Shown in pieces: positions 17,370-25,770 of a stretch of 64,000 bases of DNA. The notes beneath the pieces are model-generated. The model did not search any database and was not told the DNA's origin. It saw nothing but the letters and a program-made list of their open reading frames with translations. This DNA comes from Bacteroidota bacterium (lineage in GTDB: Bacteria > Bacteroidota > Bacteroidia > Bacteroidales > Dysgonomonadaceae), in the NCBI GenBank assembly GCA_023399295.1, contig JAEWQF010000074.1, positions 1 through 64,000 of the forward strand, given 5' to 3'. Numbering within the stretch: position 1 is the stretch's first letter; the number at the start of each line of letters is the position of its first letter. Both the position numbers and the translations under genes were made by a program.

Positions 17370-17387
17370 TTTTTTTTCCTAACTTTG
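17359..17387 (+). promoter_or_regulatory. Candidate promoter for the symporter gene, overlapping the asnB terminator
   Basis: A -7 box TAACTTTG at 17380-17387 fits TAnnTTTG. The only -33 partner at usable distance is GTTG at 17359-17362, giving a 17-base spacer. The implied start (about 17393) falls in the terminator loop, so transcripts from this promoter would lack the left arm. Confidence 0.45.
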
Positions 17388-17411
17388 GCCATTCAATGGC
17401 CATTTTTTTTT
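17386..17411 (+). terminator. Intrinsic terminator after asnB
   Basis: A six-pair stem TGGCCA/TGGCCA (17386-17391 and 17397-17402) with loop TTCAA, followed at once by nine T residues (17403-17411), 17 bases after the asnB stop. It overlaps the candidate -7 box of the next gene. Confidence 0.85.
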
Positions 17412-17454
17412 GTAGAAACACAATAAATCGTAATACAATCAAATCTCAACTGCA

Positions 17455-19356
17455 ATGAACAATTCTGGATTTCAGACGATTGATTTTGTCATCGTCGGGA
17501 TTTACATGGTACTTCTAGTCAGCTTGGGTCTTTTTCTCTCCAGAAACAAAAAAGGGGAACAGAAGACTGCAAACGACTACTTCTTGGCTGGCAACAAGCT
17601 CACATGGTGGGCAGTAGGCGCATCGCTGATCGCTGCCAACATTTCCGCCGAGCAATTTATCGGCATGTCGGGTTCCGGTTATAAGATCGGTATCTGCGTG
17701 GCGGCTTATGAGATCATGGCCGCGGTAACCCTGATCATCGTGGCGAAGTTCCTGCTGCCGGTGATGCTGAAGCGACGAATCTACACCATCCCGCAGTTCC
17801 TGCGTGAACGGTACAGTGACGGGGTTGGCATGGCTTTCTCTGTCTTCTGGCTCTTCCTCTACATCTTTGTCAACCTCACCTCGGTGGCCTGGCTGGGATC
17901 AATCGCCATCGAACAGATCCTCGGACTGGAGGGTTACCGCATGCAGATTGTACTGATACTCTTTTTCGTAGCCGGCATCTACTCCATCTACGGCGGTCTG
18001 GCATCCGTTGCCTGGACCGATGTGCTGCAGGTGGTCTTCCTCATCGGGGGCGGACTGGTGACAGCCTACTTCGCACTGGAAGCGGTATCCGGCGAAGGCA
18101 AGGGCGCCTGGGATGGGATGACAATTATCTTCGACAAACTGAAGAGCATCCCCAACGACACCCATTTCAACCTGATCGTCGACAAATCGAAATCACCCGA
18201 CGCCTTCCGTGACCTGCCCGGCATCGCTGCCATCGTGGGCGGCGTGTGGCTCACAAACATCGGCTACTGGGGTTTCAACCAGTACATCATTCAGAAAGGA
18301 CTTGCTGCCAAGAGCATCAACGAGGCACAGAAAGGGCTTATTTTTGCAGGTTTCCTGAAAATATTGATTCCCTTTATCGTGGTGATTCCCGGCGTGACCG
18401 CCTTCATCATGTTCAACTATCCGCAGGATATCCCTGGCATACAGCAGGGTTACTTCGACCTCTCCGGATCGATCAACGTCTCCGACGATGCATACCCATG
18501 GCTGATCCGTAACTTCGCGCCGGTGGGCATCAAGGGACTCTCCTTTGCGGCACTGGCGGCAGCTGTGATCTCATCACTGGCATCGATGCTCAACTCTACC
18601 TCCACCATCTTCACGATGGATATCTACAAACAACACATCAAGAAGAATGCCACAGACAAGCAGCTGGTGCGGATCGGTCGTCTCACCGCCCTGCTGGCAC
18701 TGGTGATCGCCATCATCGCCGTAGAGCCGCTCCTTGGAGGATTGGATCAGGCATTCCAGTACATCCAGGAGTACTCCGGATTCATCTATCCGGGCATCAT
18801 CGTGGTCTTCGGTCTGGGTCTCCTCTGGAAGCGCGCTTCCTCAAAAGCGGCCATCTGGACCTCAATTCTTACCATCCCCATGGGGGTGTTGTTCAAGATC
18901 GCACTGCCCGACATGCCGTTCCAGTTCCGAATGGGTTATATCTTCATCATTCTCTTCGCAGTCTTCGTAGCGATCACCTATGTGGACAGCGCCCGTATCG
19001 CTGCCGAAAAGGCGACAGGTGAGGATCGGAAAAAGATGCTCAAATGGGCCCGCTTCACACTCTTCTTCGCGCTGTTGTTCATCCTGTCGGCTGCTATCCA
19101 CAAGATTATGCTCGTGGGAGGCAGCAGCAACGAATGGGTGATCTACCTTGAAAACATCGGGTTTGAAGCCTTCTTCTTCTTCGGGTCGCTGATCCTCTCC
19201 ATCTCGCTCTTCCTGTTCTCCAATGCCAACGACATCTACAAGGACAAGAAAGCAGTACCGTTCGATCTGACACTGTTCAAGACCGACAAGGGATTCGCGC
19301 TGGGTGCCTTGGGCATCTGCCTGCTGGTGACATTGATTTATATCTTCCTGTGGTAA
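17455..19356 (+). CDS. Sodium/solute symporter (SSS family), probable sugar importer
   Basis: A 633-residue inner-membrane protein with about 14-15 hydrophobic helices, of the SSS (SGLT-like) family that drives solute uptake with the sodium gradient. Family features include the N-terminal IDFVIVGIYMVLL helix, the YFLAGNKLTWWAVGASLIAANISAEQFIG block (about 40-70) where substrate and sodium sites begin, and GYWGFNQYIIQKGLAAKS near residue 270, characteristic of sugar-type members. The length and the long helix-rich C-terminus resemble SGLT-type sugar transporters more than proline or pantothenate permeases. It lies between asnB and PUL1 with a terminator before it and a hairpin after it, so it may be a separate unit. 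It is a candidate importer for monosaccharides released by the two PULs, which contain no inner-membrane sugar transporter. The substrate is inferred only. Confidence 0.88.
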   Translation: MNNSGFQTIDFVIVGIYMVLLVSLGLFLSRNKKGEQKTANDYFLAGNKLTWWAVGASLIAANISAEQFIGMSGSGYKIGICVAAYEIMAAVTLIIVAKFLLPVMLKRRIYTIPQFLRERYSDGVGMAFSVFWLFLYIFVNLTSVAWLGSIAIEQILGLEGYRMQIVLILFFVAGIYSIYGGLASVAWTDVLQVVFLIGGGLVTAYFALEAVSGEGKGAWDGMTIIFDKLKSIPNDTHFNLIVDKSKSPDAFRDLPGIAAIVGGVWLTNIGYWGFNQYIIQKGLAAKSINEAQKGLIFAGFLKILIPFIVVIPGVTAFIMFNYPQDIPGIQQGYFDLSGSINVSDDAYPWLIRNFAPVGIKGLSFAALAAAVISSLASMLNSTSTIFTMDIYKQHIKKNATDKQLVRIGRLTALLALVIAIIAVEPLLGGLDQAFQYIQEYSGFIYPGIIVVFGLGLLWKRASSKAAIWTSILTIPMGVLFKIALPDMPFQFRMGYIFIILFAVFVAITYVDSARIAAEKATGEDRKKMLKWARFTLFFALLFILSAAIHKIMLVGGSSNEWVIYLENIGFEAFFFFGSLILSISLFLFSNANDIYKDKKAVPFDLTLFKTDKGFALGALGICLLVTLIYIFLW

Positions 19357-19389
19357 CGGAACAGCTACATTCTTGCCACCTACAATAGC

Positions 19390-19425
19390 AATCAAGCCAT
19401 TTAGCGGAAGCTATCTGGCTTGATT
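19390..19425 (+). repeat. Long hairpin with GGAA tetraloop after the symporter gene
   Basis: Arms 19390-19399 and 19416-19425 pair perfectly (10 bp). After a 2x2 internal loop, TAGC/GCTA (19402-19405/19410-19413) continues the stem, closed by GGAA. It lacks a T-run downstream. It sits 33 bases after the symporter stop and 20 bases before the next ATG, so it could be a rho-assisted terminator, a 3'-end protector or a leader structure. Confidence 0.6.
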
Positions 19426-19445
19426 TGCTGATAACGGATCGCACA

Positions 19446-21335
19446 ATGCAAAAAGCGACTCATTGCATCCTCTCCCTCCTCCTCACGCTCACCGCATGCG
19501 GGAGCTGGCAGGGCTCCCTCTCGAGCCACAGGGGAATCACCGTCAGCACCCTCACCGATGAGGGCGCCTGGTGCTGGTTTGCCGATCCGCGGGCTCTCCA
19601 TTATGAGAACGAGAACGGCACCATCCACAGCAGCTACATCGGTTGCATTGATCTGCATGGATCGATCAAAGCCACACAAATCAACCATCTCACGAACGAC
19701 CGTACGGAGGTGTTGATTCGTTCCTGGTTTCAGCCGGATGACCACAACAACCCCACTTTCCTGGTGCTGCCCGACGAGCGGATCATGATCTTCTACTCCC
19801 GTCACACCGATGAGTCCTGTTTCTACTACCGCATATCACGGGAGCCGGGCGACATCGCCACCCTCGGTGATGAGATGCGGCTGGAAACAGACCACAACAC
19901 CACCTACCCCTCTCCCTTCATACTCTCCGATGATCCGGAACACATCTATCTCTGCTGGCGCGGCATCGGCTGGCATCCCACCATTGCGCGACTGACCCTC
20001 CCCGACGAGCAGGACCGGGTGGCATTCGACTGGGGTCCCCATCAGGTTGTCCGTTCCATGAAAGGGGCTCCGGGAGTAAGGCCCTACGCCAGGTATGCCA
20101 CCAACGGCAAAGACAGGATCTACCTTGCCTACACCACGAACCACCCCGACAACCAGAGCGAGAACTGGATCTATCTCAACAGCATTGATATCCATTCATA
20201 TGAATTGAGCGATATCACAGGGAATATACTTTCTCAGATTGGCAGTTCACCCCTGCATGAGGTAGACATCACCCCCCTGTACCGGGAGCAATACCCCTAT
20301 GCAGTGGTCGACAGCACCCCCCAGCGCAACTGGATATGGGAGCTGGTGCTCGATCAGGATGAGACACCGGTGATCGCGATGGTGGGGATCGATGAAACAA
20401 AGAGCTCGCATGATTACTACCATGTCAGATGGAACGGCAGCGGGTGGAAGAAGACATTCCTCGCCAATGCGGGTGGTCATTTCCACCAGTCGCCCGACAT
20501 CGAGCGATGCTACAGTGGCGGGATGACCATCGACAAGGATGATCCGCAAGTGATCTACGGATCGGTGCCGGTGACGGGGAAACATGGAAAAGTATACGAA
20601 CTGACAAAGTACACCGTGTCCCCCGATGGAGGTACGCGCAGCGTTGAGCAGCTCACCTTCGATTCGCCAGCCAACAACATCCGCCCCTATGCCATTGCAG
20701 GTCTGAAAGGAACCGCTTCGCTGGCATGGATGCAGGGCGAATACTACGACTGGATCGTGAGCAAAGAGAGACCGGAAGGCTTTCCCACAGCCATCCGCAC
20801 CGGCATATTCCTGCCTCGGAACACGGTCGGTAGCGGGAAGGGATTGATCTATCAGCAGCAACAACAGGATGCGAACGCGCTGACCGAGGATAACATACGG
20901 CTAAAGGAGTCCGACTCATTCACGCTGGCCATGACCATCCAGCTTCCGGAAGAGGCGACAGGTGGTGAGATCATCCGTTTTGCGGGTCTAACCTATCTGA
21001 TCAGCGATGAGGAGCTGCCCCGACCCGGCTTCACCGATGGCAACTCCCGTTTCATGAGCACAAACATCCTGGCCCGCTCAGATAGTTGGAAAAAGCATGG
21101 AAGAGCCACCAACGGCAAATGGCACACCCCCGAGAGCATGCGTCATTTCAAGCTTGTGATCAGTTATGATAATGGGAGGCTCCGCAGTTACATCGACGGG
21201 CTACTCGACCAATCACTCCCCATCAACGACCTGCTGCTCGACGAGCTGTATGTCGGTTATCCGGCAAGCGTCATTGAGAAGCTGTCGGTCTATGACCGCA
21301 AGCTCACACAGGATGAGATCGAGTTGCTCCCTTAA
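19446..21335 (+). CDS. BNR_4-type beta-propeller lipoprotein with C-terminal LamG-like domain
   Basis: A 629-residue exported protein. The N-terminus has a lipoprotein signal ending in LTAC, chosen over an upstream TTG start for that reason. Residues about 30-450 resemble the BNR_4 repeat family of seven-bladed propellers: typical blocks are WCWFADPRAL, DDHNNPTFLVL, TYPSPFILSDDPEHIYLCWR, GGHFHQSPDIERCYSGGMTI and DPQVIYGS. Residues about 480-629 look like a concanavalin/LamG-type jelly roll (FTLAMTIQLPEE... RSYIDGLLDQSL... LDELYVGY). Related propellers include polysaccharide lyases (ulvan lyases PL24/PL25, rhamnose-glucuronate lyase PL27) and GH145; no specific catalytic residue can be fixed here. 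Its stop codon shares a TTAA with the stop of the convergent HTCS gene, and GH105 in the same locus suggests it could supply unsaturated ends. The activity is inference. Confidence 0.75.
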   Translation: MQKATHCILSLLLTLTACGSWQGSLSSHRGITVSTLTDEGAWCWFADPRALHYENENGTIHSSYIGCIDLHGSIKATQINHLTNDRTEVLIRSWFQPDDHNNPTFLVLPDERIMIFYSRHTDESCFYYRISREPGDIATLGDEMRLETDHNTTYPSPFILSDDPEHIYLCWRGIGWHPTIARLTLPDEQDRVAFDWGPHQVVRSMKGAPGVRPYARYATNGKDRIYLAYTTNHPDNQSENWIYLNSIDIHSYELSDITGNILSQIGSSPLHEVDITPLYREQYPYAVVDSTPQRNWIWELVLDQDETPVIAMVGIDETKSSHDYYHVRWNGSGWKKTFLANAGGHFHQSPDIERCYSGGMTIDKDDPQVIYGSVPVTGKHGKVYELTKYTVSPDGGTRSVEQLTFDSPANNIRPYAIAGLKGTASLAWMQGEYYDWIVSKERPEGFPTAIRTGIFLPRNTVGSGKGLIYQQQQQDANALTEDNIRLKESDSFTLAMTIQLPEEATGGEIIRFAGLTYLISDEELPRPGFTDGNSRFMSTNILARSDSWKKHGRATNGKWHTPESMRHFKLVISYDNGRLRSYIDGLLDQSLPINDLLLDELYVGYPASVIEKLSVYDRKLTQDEIELLP

Positions 21336-24300
21336 CGTTCGATGGTTCCGGTGAAACGTTCCAGATATTCCGTGGGACGCATGTTGAACTCCTTCTTGAA
21401 ACAGGAACTGAAGTATTTGGGATCGTTGAAACCCACTGCATAGGCCAGCTCCGAGACCCGGATCTGACTGTTCTGATCCATGATCCGGCAGGCTGCCTTC
21501 ATCCGTATGTTGGTGATGAAGGCGGAGGTGTTTAACCCGGTGAGCGTTTTTAACTTGTTGTAAAGGGTCGACTTGCTGACCCCCATCTCTTCCGAGAACT
21601 GCTGCTGGTCAAATTCGGAGTCATCCAGATGATGGTTCACACAATCAATCGCTTTCTGAAGGAAGGTCTCATCGAGATTGGTGATGTGCAGCTCTTTCAT
21701 GTCGAACACCAGCTGGCTCTTGAAATCGTGCGCAACCCGTTCACGGTTCTTCAGCAGGTTTTTGATTCTGGCATGCAGCACATTCAGGTTGAAGGGCTTG
21801 CTGATAAATGCATCGGCCCCCGACTCGTATGCATCGGCGCGGTCCTTCTCATCACTCTTGGCCGTAAGCAGGATGATGGGAACATGGCTGAACTCGATGT
21901 TGTTCTTGATCAAACGGCTCAGTTCAATTCCGTCCATCTCGGGCATCATGATGTCCGAGACAATCAGATCGATTTTCTCATGTTCCAGCATCACCAGTGC
22001 CTCCTTGCCATTGGTGGCCGTGTAGACCTGGTAATCGATGCGCAGCAACCGCTGCATCAATTGCAGGATATCATCGTTGTCTTCCACAACCAATACCGAA
22101 GGCAGGCTGCCTCTGTTTGCCACACTGGCTGACACTCCGCTATCGGGAAGCGGCTTATCCTCAGGCAGCTCCTGTTCTTCTCGATTGTGGGGGAGGTCGA
22201 TCTCCGATTCATCGAAGTAGGAGATGTCGATGGGCAGGATCACGATGAACTCACTCCCCATACCCTGTTCACTCACCACCTCGATGGTTCCGTGCGAGAG
22301 GGTCACCAGCTCCTTCACCAATGAAAGACCGATACCGGTACCGGTGGTCTTGTGCTGCCGATAGTCTCCCTCATAGAACCGCTTGAACAACAACTGCTGC
22401 GCATCAGCGGATATGCCGGCACCATCATCCTTCACCGATAGACGTATCTGATCCATCACCGCTGTCTCATAGGTGAGGGTGAGCTGAACGGTTCCACCCT
22501 CCTCCACATATTTGGCCGCGTTGGAGAGGAGGTTGTAGAGTATCTTGTCCAGTTTGTCCGGATCGAACAGACCGTCGATCCGCTCCGGATCGATGAGAAA
22601 GGAGAAATGCATCTTCTTCCGGCGGATCAACGGGTTGAAAGCATCGATGGAGGTGCGGACAAAGTCGGAGATACTTCCGTAGGAGACACGCAACTGCAGG
22701 TTGCCCGATTCAGCTTTCCTGAATTCAAGGATCTGTTGCAACAAACGGGTCAACCGGGTGATGTTGCGGGTGAGCGTCGCATAGAGGCCCTCATCCCGTG
22801 ACGATCCATGCTGTATCTCCTCCACAGTGGCTGAGATAATGGTGAGCGGCGTGAGAAACTCATGGGTGATGTTGGTGAAGAACTGCAGCTTGGCATGGTT
22901 GAGCTCTTCAGCCTTCGATCGTTCAATCTCCTTGTATCGCAGTTGATTGCGCAGCTGCACACGGTTTGTGATGTTACGGTAAATCAGGTAACCGATCAGA
23001 AACAACAGCAGCGCATAGACCACAAATGCCCACCAGGTGAGCCACAAGGGCGGCAACACCTCCACATTCAGCGCTCTGGTCTCATTGTTCCATGTACCAT
23101 GATGATTGGTCGCCCGCAACAGAAAAGTGTAACTCCCGGCAGGCAGGTTGTTGTAGTGCGCAGCATTGTGACTGGCGTCACTGTATCGCCACTCCTGATC
23201 GAAGCCGGCCAGCTTGTAGGCATAACGGGTGAGCTCCGGATTGGTATAATTGAGGGAGGCAAAGTGAATGCTGAAATTGTTGTGGCTGTGCTTGATGGTG
23301 ATCCCGTCGGTGAAGGTGGGCACAAGTGCCGAAACCGTGCGGGTTATCTCGGGAGACAACTCAGTAAATGAACGGTTCATTATCTGTATGTCGGTGATGT
23401 AAAAAGGAGTCGGCACAATTTCTGCATCGATCATCCCTGGCGTGAAGCAGGCCAGCCCCTTGTATCCGCCAAAATAGAACCGCCCCTTGTGGCTGAAAGA
23501 GGATTTGGGTATAAAGAAATTGTCCTGCAGGCCATCGGCCGTGCTGAAGATCCGATAGGCGGCCAGCTCATTCTGCTCGTCAAACAGAAGCCTTGCCAGA
23601 CCCACATTGGTGCCGATCCAGAGATGTCCCATGCTGTCCTCCTCGATGGAGTTGATCATGCTCCCCAGAATAGGGAAGCGGGGTGTTTTGTCCACAAACC
23701 GATCGCTCTCTTCGTGCCAGAGGTAGAGCTTGCCGCTCTCCGCTCCTGCCCAAAGACGATTGGAAGAGTCCAGAAACAGCACATTCAGGGTATTGGAGGT
23801 GATCCGCTGATTCTCACGTGAATAGTTTCGAAAATGCAATTCATCCCGTTTGCCTGGATCTCCTTCCACACGGATCAGCCCGTTGTTGATGGTCGCGATC
23901 CATATTCTGCCCTGCTCATCTTCCGTCATGTGAAGCATGGTGGCATTCTCCAGTTCCCGCTCTTCCACTCTTATCCGGTCGAAAACATATCCGCTACCGT
24001 CACTCAGACGCACACCCAATCCCGACTGTGTGCCTATCCACCAGTTCCGGTTCCGGTCCACATACAGCGATCGGATCCGGTTCTCACGGATGAATGCTGC
24101 GTTCATGGTGGTATAGGTACTTACAGGCGCTCCTTTCCGGTAGTGCCACAGTCCATCGCCATAGGTGGCAAACAGCAGCTCATCCCCGTTGCATGAACAG
24201 ATATCATAGACAGTGGTCTGTTTCAGCGCACTGAATTCGGGAAGCTCACTTTGCGGTACCATCTGCCGGTCATGGGGATCATAGAAGACGATGCCATAGG

Positions 24301-25444
24301 TACCCACACTCAGCCACATCTGATCCTGACCATTCAGGTAAATGGAGCGGATGGCCGCAGTGGGCATCTCAGGCAGATGGACCTGGAAGAAATCAAACTT
24401 TGGTTTCAGCGTATTGGTATAGAACACACCACCTCCGATGGAGCCGATCCAGATATTCCCGCTGTTGTCAGCCTCGATGGAGTTGATTTCATTGTTGGGC
24501 AAACGGTTGGTCTCATGGAATGTGCTGTAATTGATGAATCCTCCCGGTTGCTCATCCGTCATGATACTGAGTCCACTGCGGGTACCAACCCAGAGCGCTC
24601 CTGTCTGCGGATCCTCACACAGATCATACACAATGTTATCCGACAAGCTGCTGGCCAGGGAGGGATCATGCAGATAGGTCTTCCATCTCAGCCGATCGGG
24701 TTCGTATGGATTCTCCAGCAGATGCAGTCCGCACTCCCAGCTGCCAACCCAGAGTCGTTGCCTGCTATCCTGATAAATGACATGTGCCGAATTTCGCGCA
24801 TTGAGCCGGGGATAGAGATAGACGATGTTGCGGTTGGGATCAATGCGATAGAGCCCACTGTTCCAGGTACCGATCCATAGCTCATTGCGATGATCTTCCC
24901 AGATCGTTTTCACCGGTGACGTGATCGGGATATCACCCATGTGGCAAGTGGCATGGTGCACAAAACTACGGGACTCCTCCTCATAGACAAAGAGACCATC
25001 ATCCAGCCCGATGAGAATACGACCCGCTTTGGTGATCAAGATCGCAGCCACCACCTTGCTGGTGCTGTTGCGAATGGGGATCTCCTCAAACTCGCCGAGG
25101 GCTTTGTTGAAGCGGTTGACACCACTGGCAGTCCCAATCCAGAGATTGCCCTTCATGTCGTCACCCAGACAAAAGATATTGTTATCGGTCAGCCGGTGGC
25201 TGTTGGGCAAATCGGACCTGAAGACCGTGATCCTGTACCCATCGTACCTGCAGAGTCCATTGCGGGTGGCAAACCACATGAATCCCTCACTGTCCTGAAA
25301 CACTTTCTGAATCTCGCTGGTGGGCAGGCCCTCCGTGGTGTTCAAAATCCGGAAGGCGGGCTGTGGGAGACTGCTCTCACCCGTTGAAGGTTGAGGAAAG
25401 GCAATGAAACAGAGAAAAGGGAGCAATTTGAGGAATCGACACAT
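21332..25444 (-). CDS. Hybrid two-component system regulator (HTCS) of PUL1
   Basis: A 1370-residue one-protein sensor-regulator, counted from the ATG at 25444 that opens a signal peptide; a start at 25477 would add 11 residues. Order of domains: two-bladed-type periplasmic propeller sensor built from Reg_prop repeats (about 40-700, motifs such as LWIGT and GLCRYDGY), a Y_Y_Y domain (about 735-820), one membrane helix (about 835-855), HisKA with phospho-histidine H861 in THEFLTPL, HATPase (about 970-1085), a receiver with D1164 in SDIMMPEMDG, and an AraC-type helix-turn-helix (about 1265-1365). It would sense an oligosaccharide in the periplasm and activate the divergent susCD operon. A TATTTTTG -7 box on the minus strand (25489-25496) precedes it. 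Confidence 0.95.
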   Translation of the reverse strand: MCRFLKLLPFLCFIAFPQPSTGESSLPQPAFRILNTTEGLPTSEIQKVFQDSEGFMWFATRNGLCRYDGYRITVFRSDLPNSHRLTDNNIFCLGDDMKGNLWIGTASGVNRFNKALGEFEEIPIRNSTSKVVAAILITKAGRILIGLDDGLFVYEEESRSFVHHATCHMGDIPITSPVKTIWEDHRNELWIGTWNSGLYRIDPNRNIVYLYPRLNARNSAHVIYQDSRQRLWVGSWECGLHLLENPYEPDRLRWKTYLHDPSLASSLSDNIVYDLCEDPQTGALWVGTRSGLSIMTDEQPGGFINYSTFHETNRLPNNEINSIEADNSGNIWIGSIGGGVFYTNTLKPKFDFFQVHLPEMPTAAIRSIYLNGQDQMWLSVGTYGIVFYDPHDRQMVPQSELPEFSALKQTTVYDICSCNGDELLFATYGDGLWHYRKGAPVSTYTTMNAAFIRENRIRSLYVDRNRNWWIGTQSGLGVRLSDGSGYVFDRIRVEERELENATMLHMTEDEQGRIWIATINNGLIRVEGDPGKRDELHFRNYSRENQRITSNTLNVLFLDSSNRLWAGAESGKLYLWHEESDRFVDKTPRFPILGSMINSIEEDSMGHLWIGTNVGLARLLFDEQNELAAYRIFSTADGLQDNFFIPKSSFSHKGRFYFGGYKGLACFTPGMIDAEIVPTPFYITDIQIMNRSFTELSPEITRTVSALVPTFTDGITIKHSHNNFSIHFASLNYTNPELTRYAYKLAGFDQEWRYSDASHNAAHYNNLPAGSYTFLLRATNHHGTWNNETRALNVEVLPPLWLTWWAFVVYALLLFLIGYLIYRNITNRVQLRNQLRYKEIERSKAEELNHAKLQFFTNITHEFLTPLTIISATVEEIQHGSSRDEGLYATLTRNITRLTRLLQQILEFRKAESGNLQLRVSYGSISDFVRTSIDAFNPLIRRKKMHFSFLIDPERIDGLFDPDKLDKILYNLLSNAAKYVEEGGTVQLTLTYETAVMDQIRLSVKDDGAGISADAQQLLFKRFYEGDYRQHKTTGTGIGLSLVKELVTLSHGTIEVVSEQGMGSEFIVILPIDISYFDESEIDLPHNREEQELPEDKPLPDSGVSASVANRGSLPSVLVVEDNDDILQLMQRLLRIDYQVYTATNGKEALVMLEHEKIDLIVSDIMMPEMDGIELSRLIKNNIEFSHVPIILLTAKSDEKDRADAYESGADAFISKPFNLNVLHARIKNLLKNRERVAHDFKSQLVFDMKELHITNLDETFLQKAIDCVNHHLDDSEFDQQQFSEEMGVSKSTLYNKLKTLTGLNTSAFITNIRMKAACRIMDQNSQIRVSELAYAVGFNDPKYFSSCFKKEFNMRPTEYLERFTGTIER

Positions 25445-25586
25445 AGATTCAATCACAACAAACGAACGGTTCAGCAACTTGATTCATACAAAAATAGTCA
25501 TAAACTTTTAGAATTCATTTTCGCATCCCTGCTTTCCTGAAACAGAGCAATCACTTTATCTATTTTTCCAACTTTATTAATGATAA

Positions 25587-25621
25587 TTTGAGTAATTAAA
25601 ACATTAATGAACCTATTTTTG
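25587..25621 (+). promoter_or_regulatory. Candidate promoter of the PUL1 susCD operon
   Basis: A -7 box TATTTTTG lies at 25614-25621. A -33 TTTG at 25587-25590 gives a 23-base spacer, slightly longer than usual, so activation by the HTCS may be needed. The stretch resembles the glnN promoter (ATTAAAACATT followed by TTTTGCATCA). A leader of about 145 bases, AT-rich, would precede the susC ATG; I see no coding gene in it. Confidence 0.5.
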
Positions 25622-25770
25622 CATCATAAGGTTGCGTTTTATACAATTTTATATAAATAACTCCAATGATCCGTTAATAAATGGTTTTTTCTTTTGTATG
25701 ATGACACCACATTTGATTCAATGAACAGTATGCAGAACAATTATTTATCACGAATGAAATCTATGAAACT

